A stretch of 64,000 nt of DNA from Flavobacterium sp. CECT 9288 (lineage in GTDB: Bacteria; Bacteroidota; Bacteroidia; Flavobacteriales; Flavobacteriaceae). A program made the translations under genes and the position numbers. Of this stretch, positions 1 through 8,749 are shown piece after piece. The notes under the pieces were generated by a model. It searched no databases. It was not told the origin of the DNA and worked only from the letters and a program-made list of their open reading frames with translations. The stretch lies in contig NZ_OU957226.1 in the NCBI RefSeq assembly GCF_918731615.1, positions 3,163,501 to 3,227,500 on the forward strand, read 5' to 3'. Numbering within the stretch: position 1 is the stretch's first letter; the number at the start of each line of letters is the position of its first letter.

Positions 1-959
1 CATTATACCCTGCCAATAGTGTTCCGCTTGTAGTAAAACGTATTAACAATGCGCTCTTGAGAGCAGATCAAATACAAGTGGTAAACGGAACTACTGATAA
101 AAAAGACTACCTAGTTCCTATTGTGGCTGATGCCGAAGCTGGTTTTGGAGGAAATCTAAATGCTTTTGAATTAATGAAATCGATGATCGAAGCAGGAGCA
201 GCAGGTGTTCACTTTGAAGACCAATTGAGTTCTGCTAAAAAATGCGGTCACCTTGGCGGAAAAGTTTTAGTTCCTACGCAAGAAGCTATCAATAAATTAA
301 TTGCAGCTCGTTTAGCAGCTGATGTTATGGGAACGCCTACGCTTGTTGTTGCTAGAACTGACGCTGATGCCGCTAATTTATTGACAAGCGATATTGACCC
401 AAGAGACGCAAAATTCATTACAGGAGAAAAAACTGCTGAAGGCTTTTTTTATGTGAATTGTGGAATTGAACAAGGAATTGACCGTGGATTGAGTTACGCA
501 CCGTATGCTGATTTAATTTGGATGGAAACTAGTAACCCTGATTTAGCATACGCCAAACAATTTGCAGAAGCTATTCACGCACAATTCCCAGGAAAAATGC
601 TAGCTTACAATTGCTCTCCATCTTTTAACTGGGCTGCAAAACTATCTGTAGCTGAAATGGAAACTTTTAGAGAAGACCTAGCAGCTATGGGCTATAAATT
701 TCAGTTCATCACATTGGCTGGGTTTCATGCCTTAAACACAAGTATGTTTGAACTTTCAAAAGCTTACAAAGAAAGAGGAATGGCGGGCTACTCTGAATTA
801 CAAGAAAGAGAATTTGCTCTACAAAAACACGGCTTCAAAGCGGTAAAACACCAAGGATTTGTAGGGACTTCTTATTTTGATGCGGTACAAAATACTGTAA
901 CAATCGGAAAATCAAGCACTACAGCCATGAAAGATTCTACTGAAACGGCACAGTTTTAA
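1..959 (+). CDS. aceA: isocitrate lyase, 5'-truncated by the window edge
   Basis: Isocitrate lyase cleaves isocitrate to glyoxylate and succinate, the first step of the glyoxylate shunt, in the cytoplasm. The open frame already runs from base 3 ([20 protein letters not shown]), so the TTG at 57 is not the start; the N-terminal part of the protein lies outside the window. About 319 residues remain of a family that is usually 420-540 residues long. The family signature KKCGHLGG, carrying the catalytic cysteine, is present, preceded by the acidic segment VHFEDQ. The end is intact and followed by a strong hairpin. A malate synthase gene often lies nearby in this group, but none is in view. Confidence 0.95.
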   Translation, partial: LYPANSVPLVVKRINNALLRADQIQVVNGTTDKKDYLVPIVADAEAGFGGNLNAFELMKSMIEAGAAGVHFEDQLSSAKKCGHLGGKVLVPTQEAINKLIAARLAADVMGTPTLVVARTDADAANLLTSDIDPRDAKFITGEKTAEGFFYVNCGIEQGIDRGLSYAPYADLIWMETSNPDLAYAKQFAEAIHAQFPGKMLAYNCSPSFNWAAKLSVAEMETFREDLAAMGYKFQFITLAGFHALNTSMFELSKAYKERGMAGYSELQEREFALQKHGFKAVKHQGFVGTSYFDAVQNTVTIGKSSTTAMKDSTETAQF

Positions 960-974
960 ATATCTAAAGAACAT

Positions 975-1016
975 AAAAAAACACGATTTCATATGGAATC
1001 GTGTTTTTTGTTTTTT
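975..1016. terminator. bidirectional terminator between aceA and the propeller gene
   Basis: The arms AACACGATT and AATCGTGTTT form a stable stem that is A-rich on the left and T-rich on the right. It lies between the convergent stops at 959 and 1028, so it can serve both genes. Confidence 0.75.
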
Positions 1017-1027
1017 GAGAAATGATA

Positions 1028-3865
1028 TTATTTAGATTCAAAAATTTCTAGATCAGCCACTACTTTCTCTTTGGCTTTTTGAATGCTAACTTTGTTTACA
1101 GAAACGGGTAAATAATACTTTCCGTTTTTAGCTGCTTCCCATTTCATTTTTTTGTCTTTAGCCAAAGCTTTTTCAACAATTTCCTTTGGAACGGATAAAT
1201 CATAAACCTGCTTGTTTAATCCTTTTTTGGCCATTACTTTTTGAGAAAAAAGGACTTCTTTATTGCTGTTTTCAATTTGCAACACCACTTCGGCATCTTC
1301 ATTAGAGTAAAACCAAATTTCAGCTTTAGGACCTGTTGGTTTAGCCCAAGCACTCCAACTATTACCCCATTCTCTTGATTTTTTTATCTTTTTCAATTCA
1401 AAAATATGAATAGTAGAAGCTAAAACTTTGTCATTTATATTTTGGACTTGATCCAAATTAACTTTGTAAATAGAGCGCCCATGAGTTCCTATTACAAGAT
1501 CTTTAGCTTTCTTATGAATGACTAAATCATGTACCGCAACATTAGGCATTCCATTGGAGAAATCTTCCCAAGTCTTCCCTCTGTTTAATGAAACATATAG
1601 TCCATTATCAGTCCCTAAATACAATACATTCTCATTGTTTGGATCTTCTGCAATTACATTCACTGGACTTGCAGGAATATTACTTGCTATACTACTCCAA
1701 GTTTGTCCGTAATCATCGGATAGGTAAACATAAGTTGTAAAATCATCATTACGGTATCCATTTAAAGTAGCATAAACGCGTTCTTTTTTATGTGCTGATG
1801 CTGCCACCCTAGTTACCCATAAATTTTGAGGCAGATTTTCTGAAATTTTATTCCAGCTCACACCTCCATCTTTCGTCACCTGAATTAGTCCGTCATCACT
1901 CCCAGTGTATAACAACCCAAATTGCAAAGTACTCTCACTAATCGTGGCTAGTGTACCAAAGGCAACATTACCTTCCTTAACACCTTGGGTCAAATCTGGT
2001 GAAATTGCAGTCCAAGTTTGTCCTTGGTTCATAGATCTGTGCAAAAAGTTCGACCCCATGTACAATATATCTTGATTGTGTGAGGAAAGCAAAATAGGCG
2101 TTTGCCAATTAAAACGGAATGGTTTCTCATCCTTCTTTGGCTTTGGAGAAATGTACTCTCTTTTGTTATTGGCACGATCTATACGGTAATAATTTCCAAA
2201 CTGAAAACCTGTAAAAACAATATTAGGATTGCGTTTGTCAATTTGAGTTTGCATTCCATCACCTCCCATTAAATTTTCATAAGGATATTTTCCTGTTTGT
2301 AACCACTCCGAAGAAAATTGATAATTGCTTGGTCCAACCCATACCCCATTATCCTGCATACCTCCATAAATATTGTATGGTTCTTGCTCATCAACATTTA
2401 CAGCATAAAACTGACTCACACTATGCGAATTGCCTTTGAACCAGTGTGCCCCATCATCATAAGAAATGTTCAAACCACCATCATTACCATTAATTAAGTG
2501 CCCAGATTTATTAGGATTAACCCAGACAACATGATGATCAGCATGTACATTCTCTTCGCTAATGCTAGTAAACGTTTTTCCACCATCATCTGACTTAATT
2601 ACCGGTACACCAGATAAGTAAATTTTATTTGCGTTACTCGGATCTACCGAAATAGCTGCAAAGTAATATCCATAAGAATAAAATAAATCGTCAATGAAGT
2701 TTTGGTGTGTTTTTGTCCAACTTGTTCCCCCATTTGTAGATTTATACACTTCGGCACCAATAACCTCGGCTTCAGCCAAACTATTAATGGATGCTAAAAC
2801 TAATTTTCCGGCTTCACTTGGTTGCAAATACCCATTTTGAACCCAATGTTTGATGTTTTCAGCTCTGTATTTTTCGGTTAAACCATAGTTTTTCAGAATA
2901 GAGTTTAAGCTTTTATTGGGTAATTTAAGAAACTCATCTCCAGGAACAGAAAAGGCTGCTGGTAATGAATTGCTTTTTTTAGTGTCTAGAGGTCTTTTAA
3001 ATTGGTTGTCCAGAACGGCATAAACTGTAGCATCATCATAAACTGCTAAACCAATTCTACCCACACCTTCGCCTGTAGGAAAACCACTTTCAGCTGTAGA
3101 ATACAATTTCCAAGTTGCTCCAGCGTCTTCACTTTTGTAAATTCCTGATGCTGATCCACTACCTTTAAAATCCCAAGCTTTTCTGTCTTTAGTCCATGCA
3201 GCAGCATATTGTACTTTGAAATTTTTTGGCGAAACAGCCACATCAATAATTCCTGTTTCGTTGTTTACAAAAAGTGTCTTGCTCCATGTTTTTCCCCCAT
3301 CTGTGGTTTTATATATTCCTCTTTCTTCATTTTTAGTATACAAATGTCCCACCGCACCTACTACAATTTCATCGGGATTTACTGGATTAATCAAAATTCT
3401 ACTAATATGGTGCGTGTCATGCAAACCCATATTTTGCCAAGTCTTTCCTTTATCCGTTGATTTTAATATCCCAATTCCAGCATAGGAAGAGCGCGAAGAA
3501 TTAACCTCTCCAGTTCCTACCCAAATAGTTCCGTTTTTCCAATCTATTGCAATATCGCCCACGTTTTGCGTAGGCGCACCATCCATAACCGGTACAAAAC
3601 TCATTCCGTTATTATTGCTATACCACAAACCGCCTGATGCATACCCTACATAAAATTCGGTTGGATTTTCAGGATTTACATCTACATCAACTACACGTCC
3701 GCTCATAACCGTTGGACCCACATTTTGCAAACTTAGGTTTTTAAAAAGCGATTGTTCTTGCAGTTGTTTTTTGGCTACTAAACTATTTTGAACTGCCTCA
3801 GGAGAGACTTGTGCAGAGGCAACGGTTTGCGCAATAAAGGCAGCTAAGAGTATTCCTTTTTTCAT
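1028..3865 (-). CDS. exported Asp-box (BNR/VPS10-like) beta-propeller protein
   Basis: A 945-residue exported protein. Residues 1-18 form a signal peptide ending in SAQ. I count about ten Asp-box motifs of the form S/T-x-D/N-x-G-x-x-W, for example STDKGKTWQN, TTDGGKTWSK, SDDGGKTFTS, SDDYGQTWSS and SLNRGKTWED, spread over most of the length. This pattern is typical of the sortilin/VPS10-like propellers that Bacteroidota databases call exported glycosyl hydrolase or WD40/YVTN/BNR-like protein. Asp-boxes are structural, so enzymatic activity cannot be concluded. The last 130 residues lie outside the propeller and look like a beta-rich domain. The substrate is unknown. The ATG at 3865 directly precedes the signal peptide. 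Confidence 0.85.
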   Translation of the reverse strand: MKKGILLAAFIAQTVASAQVSPEAVQNSLVAKKQLQEQSLFKNLSLQNVGPTVMSGRVVDVDVNPENPTEFYVGYASGGLWYSNNNGMSFVPVMDGAPTQNVGDIAIDWKNGTIWVGTGEVNSSRSSYAGIGILKSTDKGKTWQNMGLHDTHHISRILINPVNPDEIVVGAVGHLYTKNEERGIYKTTDGGKTWSKTLFVNNETGIIDVAVSPKNFKVQYAAAWTKDRKAWDFKGSGSASGIYKSEDAGATWKLYSTAESGFPTGEGVGRIGLAVYDDATVYAVLDNQFKRPLDTKKSNSLPAAFSVPGDEFLKLPNKSLNSILKNYGLTEKYRAENIKHWVQNGYLQPSEAGKLVLASINSLAEAEVIGAEVYKSTNGGTSWTKTHQNFIDDLFYSYGYYFAAISVDPSNANKIYLSGVPVIKSDDGGKTFTSISEENVHADHHVVWVNPNKSGHLINGNDGGLNISYDDGAHWFKGNSHSVSQFYAVNVDEQEPYNIYGGMQDNGVWVGPSNYQFSSEWLQTGKYPYENLMGGDGMQTQIDKRNPNIVFTGFQFGNYYRIDRANNKREYISPKPKKDEKPFRFNWQTPILLSSHNQDILYMGSNFLHRSMNQGQTWTAISPDLTQGVKEGNVAFGTLATISESTLQFGLLYTGSDDGLIQVTKDGGVSWNKISENLPQNLWVTRVAASAHKKERVYATLNGYRNDDFTTYVYLSDDYGQTWSSIASNIPASPVNVIAEDPNNENVLYLGTDNGLYVSLNRGKTWEDFSNGMPNVAVHDLVIHKKAKDLVIGTHGRSIYKVNLDQVQNINDKVLASTIHIFELKKIKKSREWGNSWSAWAKPTGPKAEIWFYSNEDAEVVLQIENSNKEVLFSQKVMAKKGLNKQVYDLSVPKEIVEKALAKDKKMKWEAAKNGKYYLPVSVNKVSIQKAKEKVVADLEIFESK

Positions 3866-3955
3866 AGAGTTGGATTTTGATGCCGAAATTTAAGGATAAA
3901 TCAACGGACCAAAAAATTTTATACTCTAATTAACACCTGTTTCTCTCAAAGTTAC

Positions 3956-3963
3956 TATTTTTG
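3956..3963 (+). promoter_or_regulatory. candidate -7 element upstream of the aminopeptidase P gene
   Basis: TATTTTTG matches the TAnnTTTG consensus of the Bacteroidota housekeeping sigma factor. No clear -33 TTG is visible at the right distance, and the leader to the ATG at 4069 would be about 100 nt, so this is tentative. Confidence 0.3.
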
Positions 3964-4068
3964 AATAATCAATAAAAAATCTAGAATAGCATTCAGTTGT
4001 TTTAAATTAATGAGATAAATAAGCCATTCCAATTACATTTCACACCCATAAAAAACAAAACCCAACTC

Positions 4069-5361
4069 ATGAAATACCATCAAATTGACCGCAATTTATT
4101 TATAAAAAACAGAGCCAAATTCATGGCTCAAATGAAGCCAAAAAGTGTAGCTGTTTTTAATTCGAATGATATTTACCCTGTATCGGCTGATAGTACGTTG
4201 CCTTTTGCACAACACCGAGACATCTTTTATTTGAGTGGTGTAGACCAAGAAGAAAGTATTTTACTACTGTTCCCTGACGCACCTTATGAACACCAACGCG
4301 AGATGGTTTTCTTGAAAGAAACGAGCGAGCACATTGCCATTTGGGAAGGTGAAAAATTAACCAAAGAACGCGCTTACGAAGTAACCGGAATCAAAACCGT
4401 GTATTGGTTACAAGATTTTGAAAAAGTGTTGTTCGAAATGATGACACACGCCGAAACCATTTACATTAACACTAACGAGCATTACCGCGCTACCGTCGAG
4501 ACCGAAACCCGCGAAGCACGTTTTATAAAATGGTGGAAAGAAAAATATCCTGCGCACGCCGTTGCCAAAAGCAACCCTATCCTACAACGCCTTCGTTCTG
4601 TAAAAGAAAGCGAAGAATTGGACTTGATCCAAAAAGCCTGCAACATCACCGAACTTGGTTTTAGACGATTATTACCTTTTGTAAAACCTAATGTTACTGA
4701 ATACGAAATCGAAGCCGAATTGATTCACGAATTCATCCGCAACCGCTCTCGTGGTTTTGCCTACACGCCTATCATCGCATCGGGTAACAATGCCAATGTT
4801 TTGCATTATATCGAAAACAACCAACAATGCAAAGCAGGCGACTTGATTTTGCTTGATGTAGCTGCTGAATATGCTAATTATTCTAGTGACATGACGCGTA
4901 CTATCCCCGTTTCTGGTCGCTATTCTACACGTCAAAAAGAAGTTTACAACGCCGTACTTCGTGTAAAAAACGAAGCTACCAAAATGTTAACCACTGGCAC
5001 ACTTTGGAAACAATACCACATCGAAGTCGGGAAAATAATGACCTCAGAATTACTAGGTTTAGGACTTATTGACAAAGCCGATGTGCAAAACGAAAACCCA
5101 GATTGGCCCGCTTACAAAAAATATTTCATGCACGGAACTTCACACCACATGGGACTAGACACACACGACTACGGTATTTTGACCGAACCAATGCAAGCCA
5201 ATATGGTATTTACCGTAGAGCCTGGAATTTACATTCCCGCCGAAGGTTTCGGTATCCGTCTTGAGGACAACATCATCGTTCTAGAAAGCGGCGAACCTTT
5301 CAACATGATGCGCAACATTCCTATCGAAGTCGAAGAAATCGAAGACCTCATGAACGCATAA
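4069..5361 (+). CDS. pepP: aminopeptidase P family protein (Xaa-Pro aminopeptidase)
   Basis: A cytoplasmic metallopeptidase that removes an N-terminal residue preceding proline. The length of 430 residues matches bacterial aminopeptidase P. An N-terminal creatinase-like domain (residues about 5-140) precedes the pita-bread peptidase domain. All five dimetal ligands can be placed: Asp263 (LLDVAAEY), Asp274 (SSDMTR), His359 in MHGTSHHMGLD, Glu384 (VEPGIYI) and Glu399 (IRLEDN); the catalytic His366 (DTHDYG) is also there. It stands alone between a long leader and its own terminator, so it is probably monocistronic. Confidence 0.92.
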   Translation: MKYHQIDRNLFIKNRAKFMAQMKPKSVAVFNSNDIYPVSADSTLPFAQHRDIFYLSGVDQEESILLLFPDAPYEHQREMVFLKETSEHIAIWEGEKLTKERAYEVTGIKTVYWLQDFEKVLFEMMTHAETIYINTNEHYRATVETETREARFIKWWKEKYPAHAVAKSNPILQRLRSVKESEELDLIQKACNITELGFRRLLPFVKPNVTEYEIEAELIHEFIRNRSRGFAYTPIIASGNNANVLHYIENNQQCKAGDLILLDVAAEYANYSSDMTRTIPVSGRYSTRQKEVYNAVLRVKNEATKMLTTGTLWKQYHIEVGKIMTSELLGLGLIDKADVQNENPDWPAYKKYFMHGTSHHMGLDTHDYGILTEPMQANMVFTVEPGIYIPAEGFGIRLEDNIIVLESGEPFNMMRNIPIEVEEIEDLMNA

Positions 5362-5382
5362 CACATCTTTCTTATCCATAAC

Positions 5383-5417
5383 AAGCAGTCTAGCGCAATC
5401 TAGGCTGCTTTTTTTTT
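5383..5417 (+). terminator. Rho-independent terminator of pepP
   Basis: AAGCAGTCTAG pairs with CTAGGCTGCTT (one G-U pair) around a CGCAAT loop and runs into a tract of nine T. It lies 22 bp after the stop at 5361. Confidence 0.8.
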
Positions 5418-5450
5418 GGGGAGCAGTATACCTAATTTTCAAAACCACTA

Positions 5451-5545
5451 CCTGTCCTGCTGTTCGTTATATTCCCACTTAAAAAACTACGGCACAAAAG
5501 CCTTGTTTTTTATAAGCGGGAGATGCCACTGCCATCAGGGCTAAA
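5451..5545 (-). repeat. structured intergenic element, copy C (minus orientation)
   Basis: Read on the minus strand this contains AGCCCTGATGGCAGTGGCAT, then a long stem, then ATATAACGAACAGCAGGA. The same flanking cores enclose a different stem sequence at 17709-17806. The stem here pairs CCCACTTAAAAAAC with GTTTTTTATAAGCGGG (a 2-nt bulge and one G-U or mismatch), and the loop contains a small GGC/GCC hairpin. The remaining bases of this 328-bp gap, 5546-5689, show nothing coding and no clear promoter. Confidence 0.55.
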
Positions 5546-5689
5546 AAGTTCGACCCGTTTTCAAAAGAGCTAAATGTTAAAACAATTCTAAAGCTGTAAC
5601 GTTATAAACCAGTCAAAGACTTATTCTAAAAACTGCTATCAGCAACAATTAAAATATTAACTAGAAAAAAACTAAAAAACATAAAAATC

Positions 5690-6490
5690 ATGCAAGCACA
5701 CGAAATTGATTATCACATTTACGGCGAAGAAATGCAATACGTAGAGATCGAACTAGATCCTCAAGAAGTTGTCGTTGCCGAAGCTGGAAGTTTTATGATG
5801 ATGGACAACAACATCCAAATGCAAACCATTTTCGGTGACGGATCAGGACAAGAAAACGGATTGTTCGGCAAACTTTTAAGCGCCGGAAAACGAGTACTTA
5901 CTGGAGAAAGTCTTTTTATGACCGCATTCATCAACCAGAACAATACCAAAAGTAAAGTTTCATTTGCATCGCCTTATCCTGGAAAAATCATTCCAATCGA
6001 TTTGATGCAATATGGCGGTAAGTTCATTTGCCAAAAAGATTCTTTCCTATGTGCAGCCAAAGGCGTATCAGTAGGAATCGAATTCTCTAAAAAATTAGGA
6101 ACTGGTTTGTTTGGAGGAGAAGGTTTCATCATGCAAAAAATTGAAGGCGACGGAATGGCCTTTGTACACACCGGCGGAACATTAGCAAAAAAAGAATTAG
6201 CCGCAGGCGAGGTATTAAAAGTCGATACCGGTTGTATTGTAGGATTTACAAAAGATGTAGATTATGACATCGAGTTTGTAGGCGGAATCAAAAATTCTCT
6301 TTTTGGTGGCGAAGGTTTATTTTATGCTACACTACGTGGACCAGGAACAGTTTATATTCAGTCCTTACCTTTCAGCCGCCTTGCCGATAGAATCATTGCA
6401 TCGGCACCAAGGGCAGGCGGAAGCAGCCGTGACGAAGGCAGTTTACTAGGTGGTTTAGGGCGATTAATAGACGGCGATAACAGATTTTAA
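5690..6490 (+). CDS. TIGR00266/AIM24 family protein
   Basis: A 266-residue cytoplasmic protein of the AIM24 (formerly DUF124, TIGR00266) family. The family fold is a beta-rich trefoil-like barrel of unknown biochemical role; its eukaryotic member acts in mitochondrial organisation, which cannot be transferred here. Visible family features are the N-terminal VVVAEAGSFMMMD segment, the glycine-rich GLFGGEGFIMQKIEGDG block and a second SLFGGEGLFYATLRGPG block, an internal repeat that reflects the duplicated fold. The C-terminal tail (GGSSRDEGSLLGGLG) is polar, glycine-rich and probably disordered. There is no signal peptide. A terminator follows directly, so the gene is probably monocistronic. 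Confidence 0.85.
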   Translation: MQAHEIDYHIYGEEMQYVEIELDPQEVVVAEAGSFMMMDNNIQMQTIFGDGSGQENGLFGKLLSAGKRVLTGESLFMTAFINQNNTKSKVSFASPYPGKIIPIDLMQYGGKFICQKDSFLCAAKGVSVGIEFSKKLGTGLFGGEGFIMQKIEGDGMAFVHTGGTLAKKELAAGEVLKVDTGCIVGFTKDVDYDIEFVGGIKNSLFGGEGLFYATLRGPGTVYIQSLPFSRLADRIIASAPRAGGSSRDEGSLLGGLGRLIDGDNRF

Positions 6491-6497
6491 AACTCAA

Positions 6498-6523
6498 GGC
6501 TCTCAGAAATGGGAGCTTTTTTT
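6498..6523 (+). terminator. Rho-independent terminator after the AIM24 gene
   Basis: GGCTCTC and GGGAGCT pair around AGAAAT, with one G-U pair, and a run of T follows. It begins 8 bp after the stop codon. Confidence 0.75.
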
Positions 6524-6573
6524 ATAAACATATAAATCATAGGTAATGATAACAATATAACATCTTAGGATTT

Positions 6574-6637
6574 ACCATATAAGGCATTTAAGGGCATTTA
6601 AGCTTTTGCTTATATCACCTTAAATGCCTTTCATGGT
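6574..6637. repeat. long inverted repeat (hairpin)
   Basis: ACCATATAAGGCATTTAAGG at 6574 is complementary to CCTTAAATGCCTTTCATGGT at 6618-6637 in 18 of 20 positions, with a 24-nt loop. A T-run follows on neither strand in the right place, so it does not look like a terminator. Confidence 0.65.
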
Positions 6638-6974
6638 TAAAAAAAAAAAAAAACATAAATTTAAAAAAAATTAAATGGCTTTTATGTTAAAAAAAATGGC
6701 GTCAACAATCACCGCTAATATTCTATTTTACTGATTAACTTGCTTAGATTCCTCCTCCGTCGGAATGACAAACTAGCAATTGAATAGTTGGGAATGAAAT
6801 AAACATTTACAATACTTTATAGCACTTTTCATAGTTACTTATATGAACTTACATGTCTTATATGGTTCAAATACATTTTAGTTAAATTGTTTTTTTATTC
6901 CGGCTATCACCAAAATTCACCCAAAAAAATCTAAAACTTAAATGGCTTATATGTTTTGAAAAAAATTAAAGCTT

Positions 6975-6982
6975 TAGCTTTG
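6975..6982 (+). promoter_or_regulatory. -7 element for the alpha/beta hydrolase gene
   Basis: TAGCTTTG fits TAnnTTTG. A TTTTG at 6954-6958 lies 16 bp upstream as a possible -33. Transcription would begin roughly 10-12 nt before the TTG start at 6999. Confidence 0.5.
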
Positions 6983-6998
6983 CACAAACATTACAAAA

Positions 6999-7781
6999 TT
7001 GAAACAAATCCTCTTTAAAAACACCACTATTTCCTGTACTGATGAAGGAAAAGGAACAGCCATTGTTTTACTCCACGGCTTTCTGGAAAATAAAAAAATG
7101 TGGAATCATTTTATACCTGAGTTAACACAAAAAAATCGTGTTATTAGCATTGATTTATTAGGTCATGGTTCCACAGAATGTTTGGGATATGTGCACACCA
7201 TGGAGGACAATGCCGATGTGGTTCATGCCGTTTTATCAGAATTGCGGATTCGTAAAGCTATTTTTGTAGGGCATTCTATGGGAGGTTACGTTGCTTTGGC
7301 TTTCGCTGAATTGTATCCCGATACTGTCAAAGGATTGGTTTTACTCAACTCAACAACAAGAGCCGACAGTGAAGAGCGCAAAAAGAATCGGGATCGTGCC
7401 ATCAAAGCCGTGAAACAATCTTTTGTGAATTTCATTTCGCTTTCAATTGGTAATTTATTCAGTGAAAATAACAGAGACCGATTGGCTGCTACGATCGAAA
7501 ACGTCAAAAAAGAAGCACTGCAAACGCCCTTGCAAGGAATTGTTGCCTCACTAGAGGGCATGAAAATCAGGCAAGATCGAGAAGTTTTGCTGCACCTTAC
7601 GCCTTTTCCGAAACTTTTAATTTTAGGAGAAAAAGATCCTGTTTTGAATTATGACGAAACCAAAGAACAAATAGAAAACACGGCGGTTCAACTTATCACT
7701 TTTCCTGATGGACACATGAGCCACATAGAAAATCAAGACGAGTTATTAGCTGTTCTATTGTCTTTTTGTAAAAGTATTTAG
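6999..7781 (+). CDS. alpha/beta hydrolase
   Basis: A 260-residue cytoplasmic alpha/beta-hydrolase. It shows the oxyanion region LLHGFLENKKMW, the nucleophile elbow GHSMGG with Ser93, an Asp in GEKDPV and the catalytic His in DGHMSHIEN, giving a complete Ser-Asp-His triad. The overall pattern resembles MenH-like and esterase-type members, but the substrate cannot be told from sequence and no menaquinone gene is adjacent. The start is TTG at 6999; no ATG lies between it and the promoter, and the first codons (MKQILFKNTT) fit the first beta strand. The 3' end overlaps the end of the convergent ABC gene by 4 bp. Confidence 0.85.
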   Translation: MKQILFKNTTISCTDEGKGTAIVLLHGFLENKKMWNHFIPELTQKNRVISIDLLGHGSTECLGYVHTMEDNADVVHAVLSELRIRKAIFVGHSMGGYVALAFAELYPDTVKGLVLLNSTTRADSEERKKNRDRAIKAVKQSFVNFISLSIGNLFSENNRDRLAATIENVKKEALQTPLQGIVASLEGMKIRQDREVLLHLTPFPKLLILGEKDPVLNYDETKEQIENTAVQLITFPDGHMSHIENQDELLAVLLSFCKSI

Positions 7782-8449
7782 AGCATACCAAATTTTAAAT
7801 ATCCTTTTTCGATGAGTTCGTTTTTATCTCTTAAATGATGCATTTTTCCACCTTTCATTAATGCCAGTTTGGTAGAAATTTGAATCACATTTTCATAATT
7901 ATGATCGGTGATCAAAATGCCTTTTACAGCAGACATTGTTGTGATTAACGCATTTATGTTTTCAACCATAATGGGTGACAAGCCGTTGTAAGGCTCATCT
8001 AGCAGTACAAATTTTGAATCATTGTTCAAGATTAATTTAATTTCTAAATACCGCAATTCTCCACCAGATAAATGTTTGATTTTTTTACCCAACATAGACT
8101 GTATCATGGCATCTGCACAAAATTCTTTTACTTTCGCTTTGGCAATGCACAATTGAATGGTTTTATGAATGGAAAAAGAATTTGGAATAAACGAATCCTG
8201 CGGTAAATAGCTGATTTCTTTTAACAGCTCACTTGTTTTTGACAGCACTTTTCCACCAACCCGAACAAATTTAAAATCAGCTGCTTCTATTCCGAAAATA
8301 ATCTTCAATAATGTAGATTTACCAGAACCATTTCGACCCAAAATCCCGAGAACAGTACCCGTTTCACATTTCAAATACACATCCGAAAGGATGATTTTTC
8401 CGTCGTATTGTTTTTGTACGCTATCTACTTCTAAAATACTTGTTGTCAT
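7778..8449 (-). CDS. ABC transporter ATP-binding protein
   Basis: A 223-residue ATPase subunit of an ABC transporter. It has the Walker A motif GRNGSGKST, a Q-loop region (YLPQDSF), the signature LSGGE, Walker B FVLLDEP with its catalytic Glu, and the H-loop His in ITDHNYENV. The ATG overlaps the stop codon of the upstream membrane gene by 4 bp, so the two are probably translationally coupled subunits. The cargo is unknown. Short ATPases of this kind paired with a tiny membrane protein differ from the usual ATPase-permease pairs, because the partner is under 100 residues. Confidence 0.88.
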   Translation of the reverse strand: MTTSILEVDSVQKQYDGKIILSDVYLKCETGTVLGILGRNGSGKSTLLKIIFGIEAADFKFVRVGGKVLSKTSELLKEISYLPQDSFIPNSFSIHKTIQLCIAKAKVKEFCADAMIQSMLGKKIKHLSGGELRYLEIKLILNNDSKFVLLDEPYNGLSPIMVENINALITTMSAVKGILITDHNYENVIQISTKLALMKGGKMHHLRDKNELIEKGYLKFGML

Positions 8450-8742
8450 AGGAAATTCGTTATAAGATTCACAACAAGAATAAAGATCATCGAAAAGAAA
8501 AAATTAATCAGAAATGAATAAACAATAACCTGAATTTTTGAAAGTCCGTTGTTGTAATAAAACAAGTATTCGTTTTTAGCATTCACCTCTTTAATCAAAA
8601 GACTAATGAAAAAACCGAAAAACAAAAGGACATATTTAAAGGTTTCAAAACCTCCAAAAACGCCTGCCAAAGCACTTATAGCAATGTTTATGGCTAAAGT
8701 ACTTTTGTAAAACTCGAAACTGTTGTATAGTTTTTTGATAAT
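8446..8742 (-). CDS. small membrane protein, probable partner of the ABC ATPase; non-standard start likely
   Basis: A protein of unknown family with hydrophobic segments. The first standard start in this frame is TTG at 8670 (74 residues), but that would begin inside a transmembrane helix. The frame stays open upstream to a stop at 8755-8757, and the extra part (IIKKLYNSFEFYKSTLAINI) looks like a genuine basic N-terminus followed by helix 1. No ATG, GTG or TTG exists in that extension, so I place the start at ATT 8742 (or ATC 8739), giving 98 residues and three predicted helices. The frame begins 7 bp after the AddB-like gene stops and overlaps the ATPase gene by 4 bp. Confidence 0.6.
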   Translation of the reverse strand: MIKKLYNSFEFYKSTLAINIAISALAGVFGGFETFKYVLLFFGFFISLLIKEVNAKNEYLFYYNNGLSKIQVIVYSFLINFFFSMIFILVVNLITNFL

Positions 8743-8749
8743 CGATGAA

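Larger units (their letters stand above)
6528..6998. other. non-coding, repeat-rich AT-rich intergenic stretch
   Basis: About 470 bp without a credible gene. It holds a 20-bp inverted repeat with two mismatches (6574-6593 with 6618-6637), a run of 15 A after it, a GC-containing island with the small palindrome ATTCC...GGAAT in GATTCCTCCTCCGTCGGAAT near 6749-6768, and several variants of a CTTATATG/CTTAAATGG word near 6837-6868 and 6938-6957. The right end carries the hydrolase promoter. Confidence 0.6.

Noticed and set aside
1028..3865. Reading the Asp-box protein as a sialidase
   Set aside because: The Asp-boxes are present, but the catalytic Arg triad and Tyr-Glu pair of sialidases could not be located.
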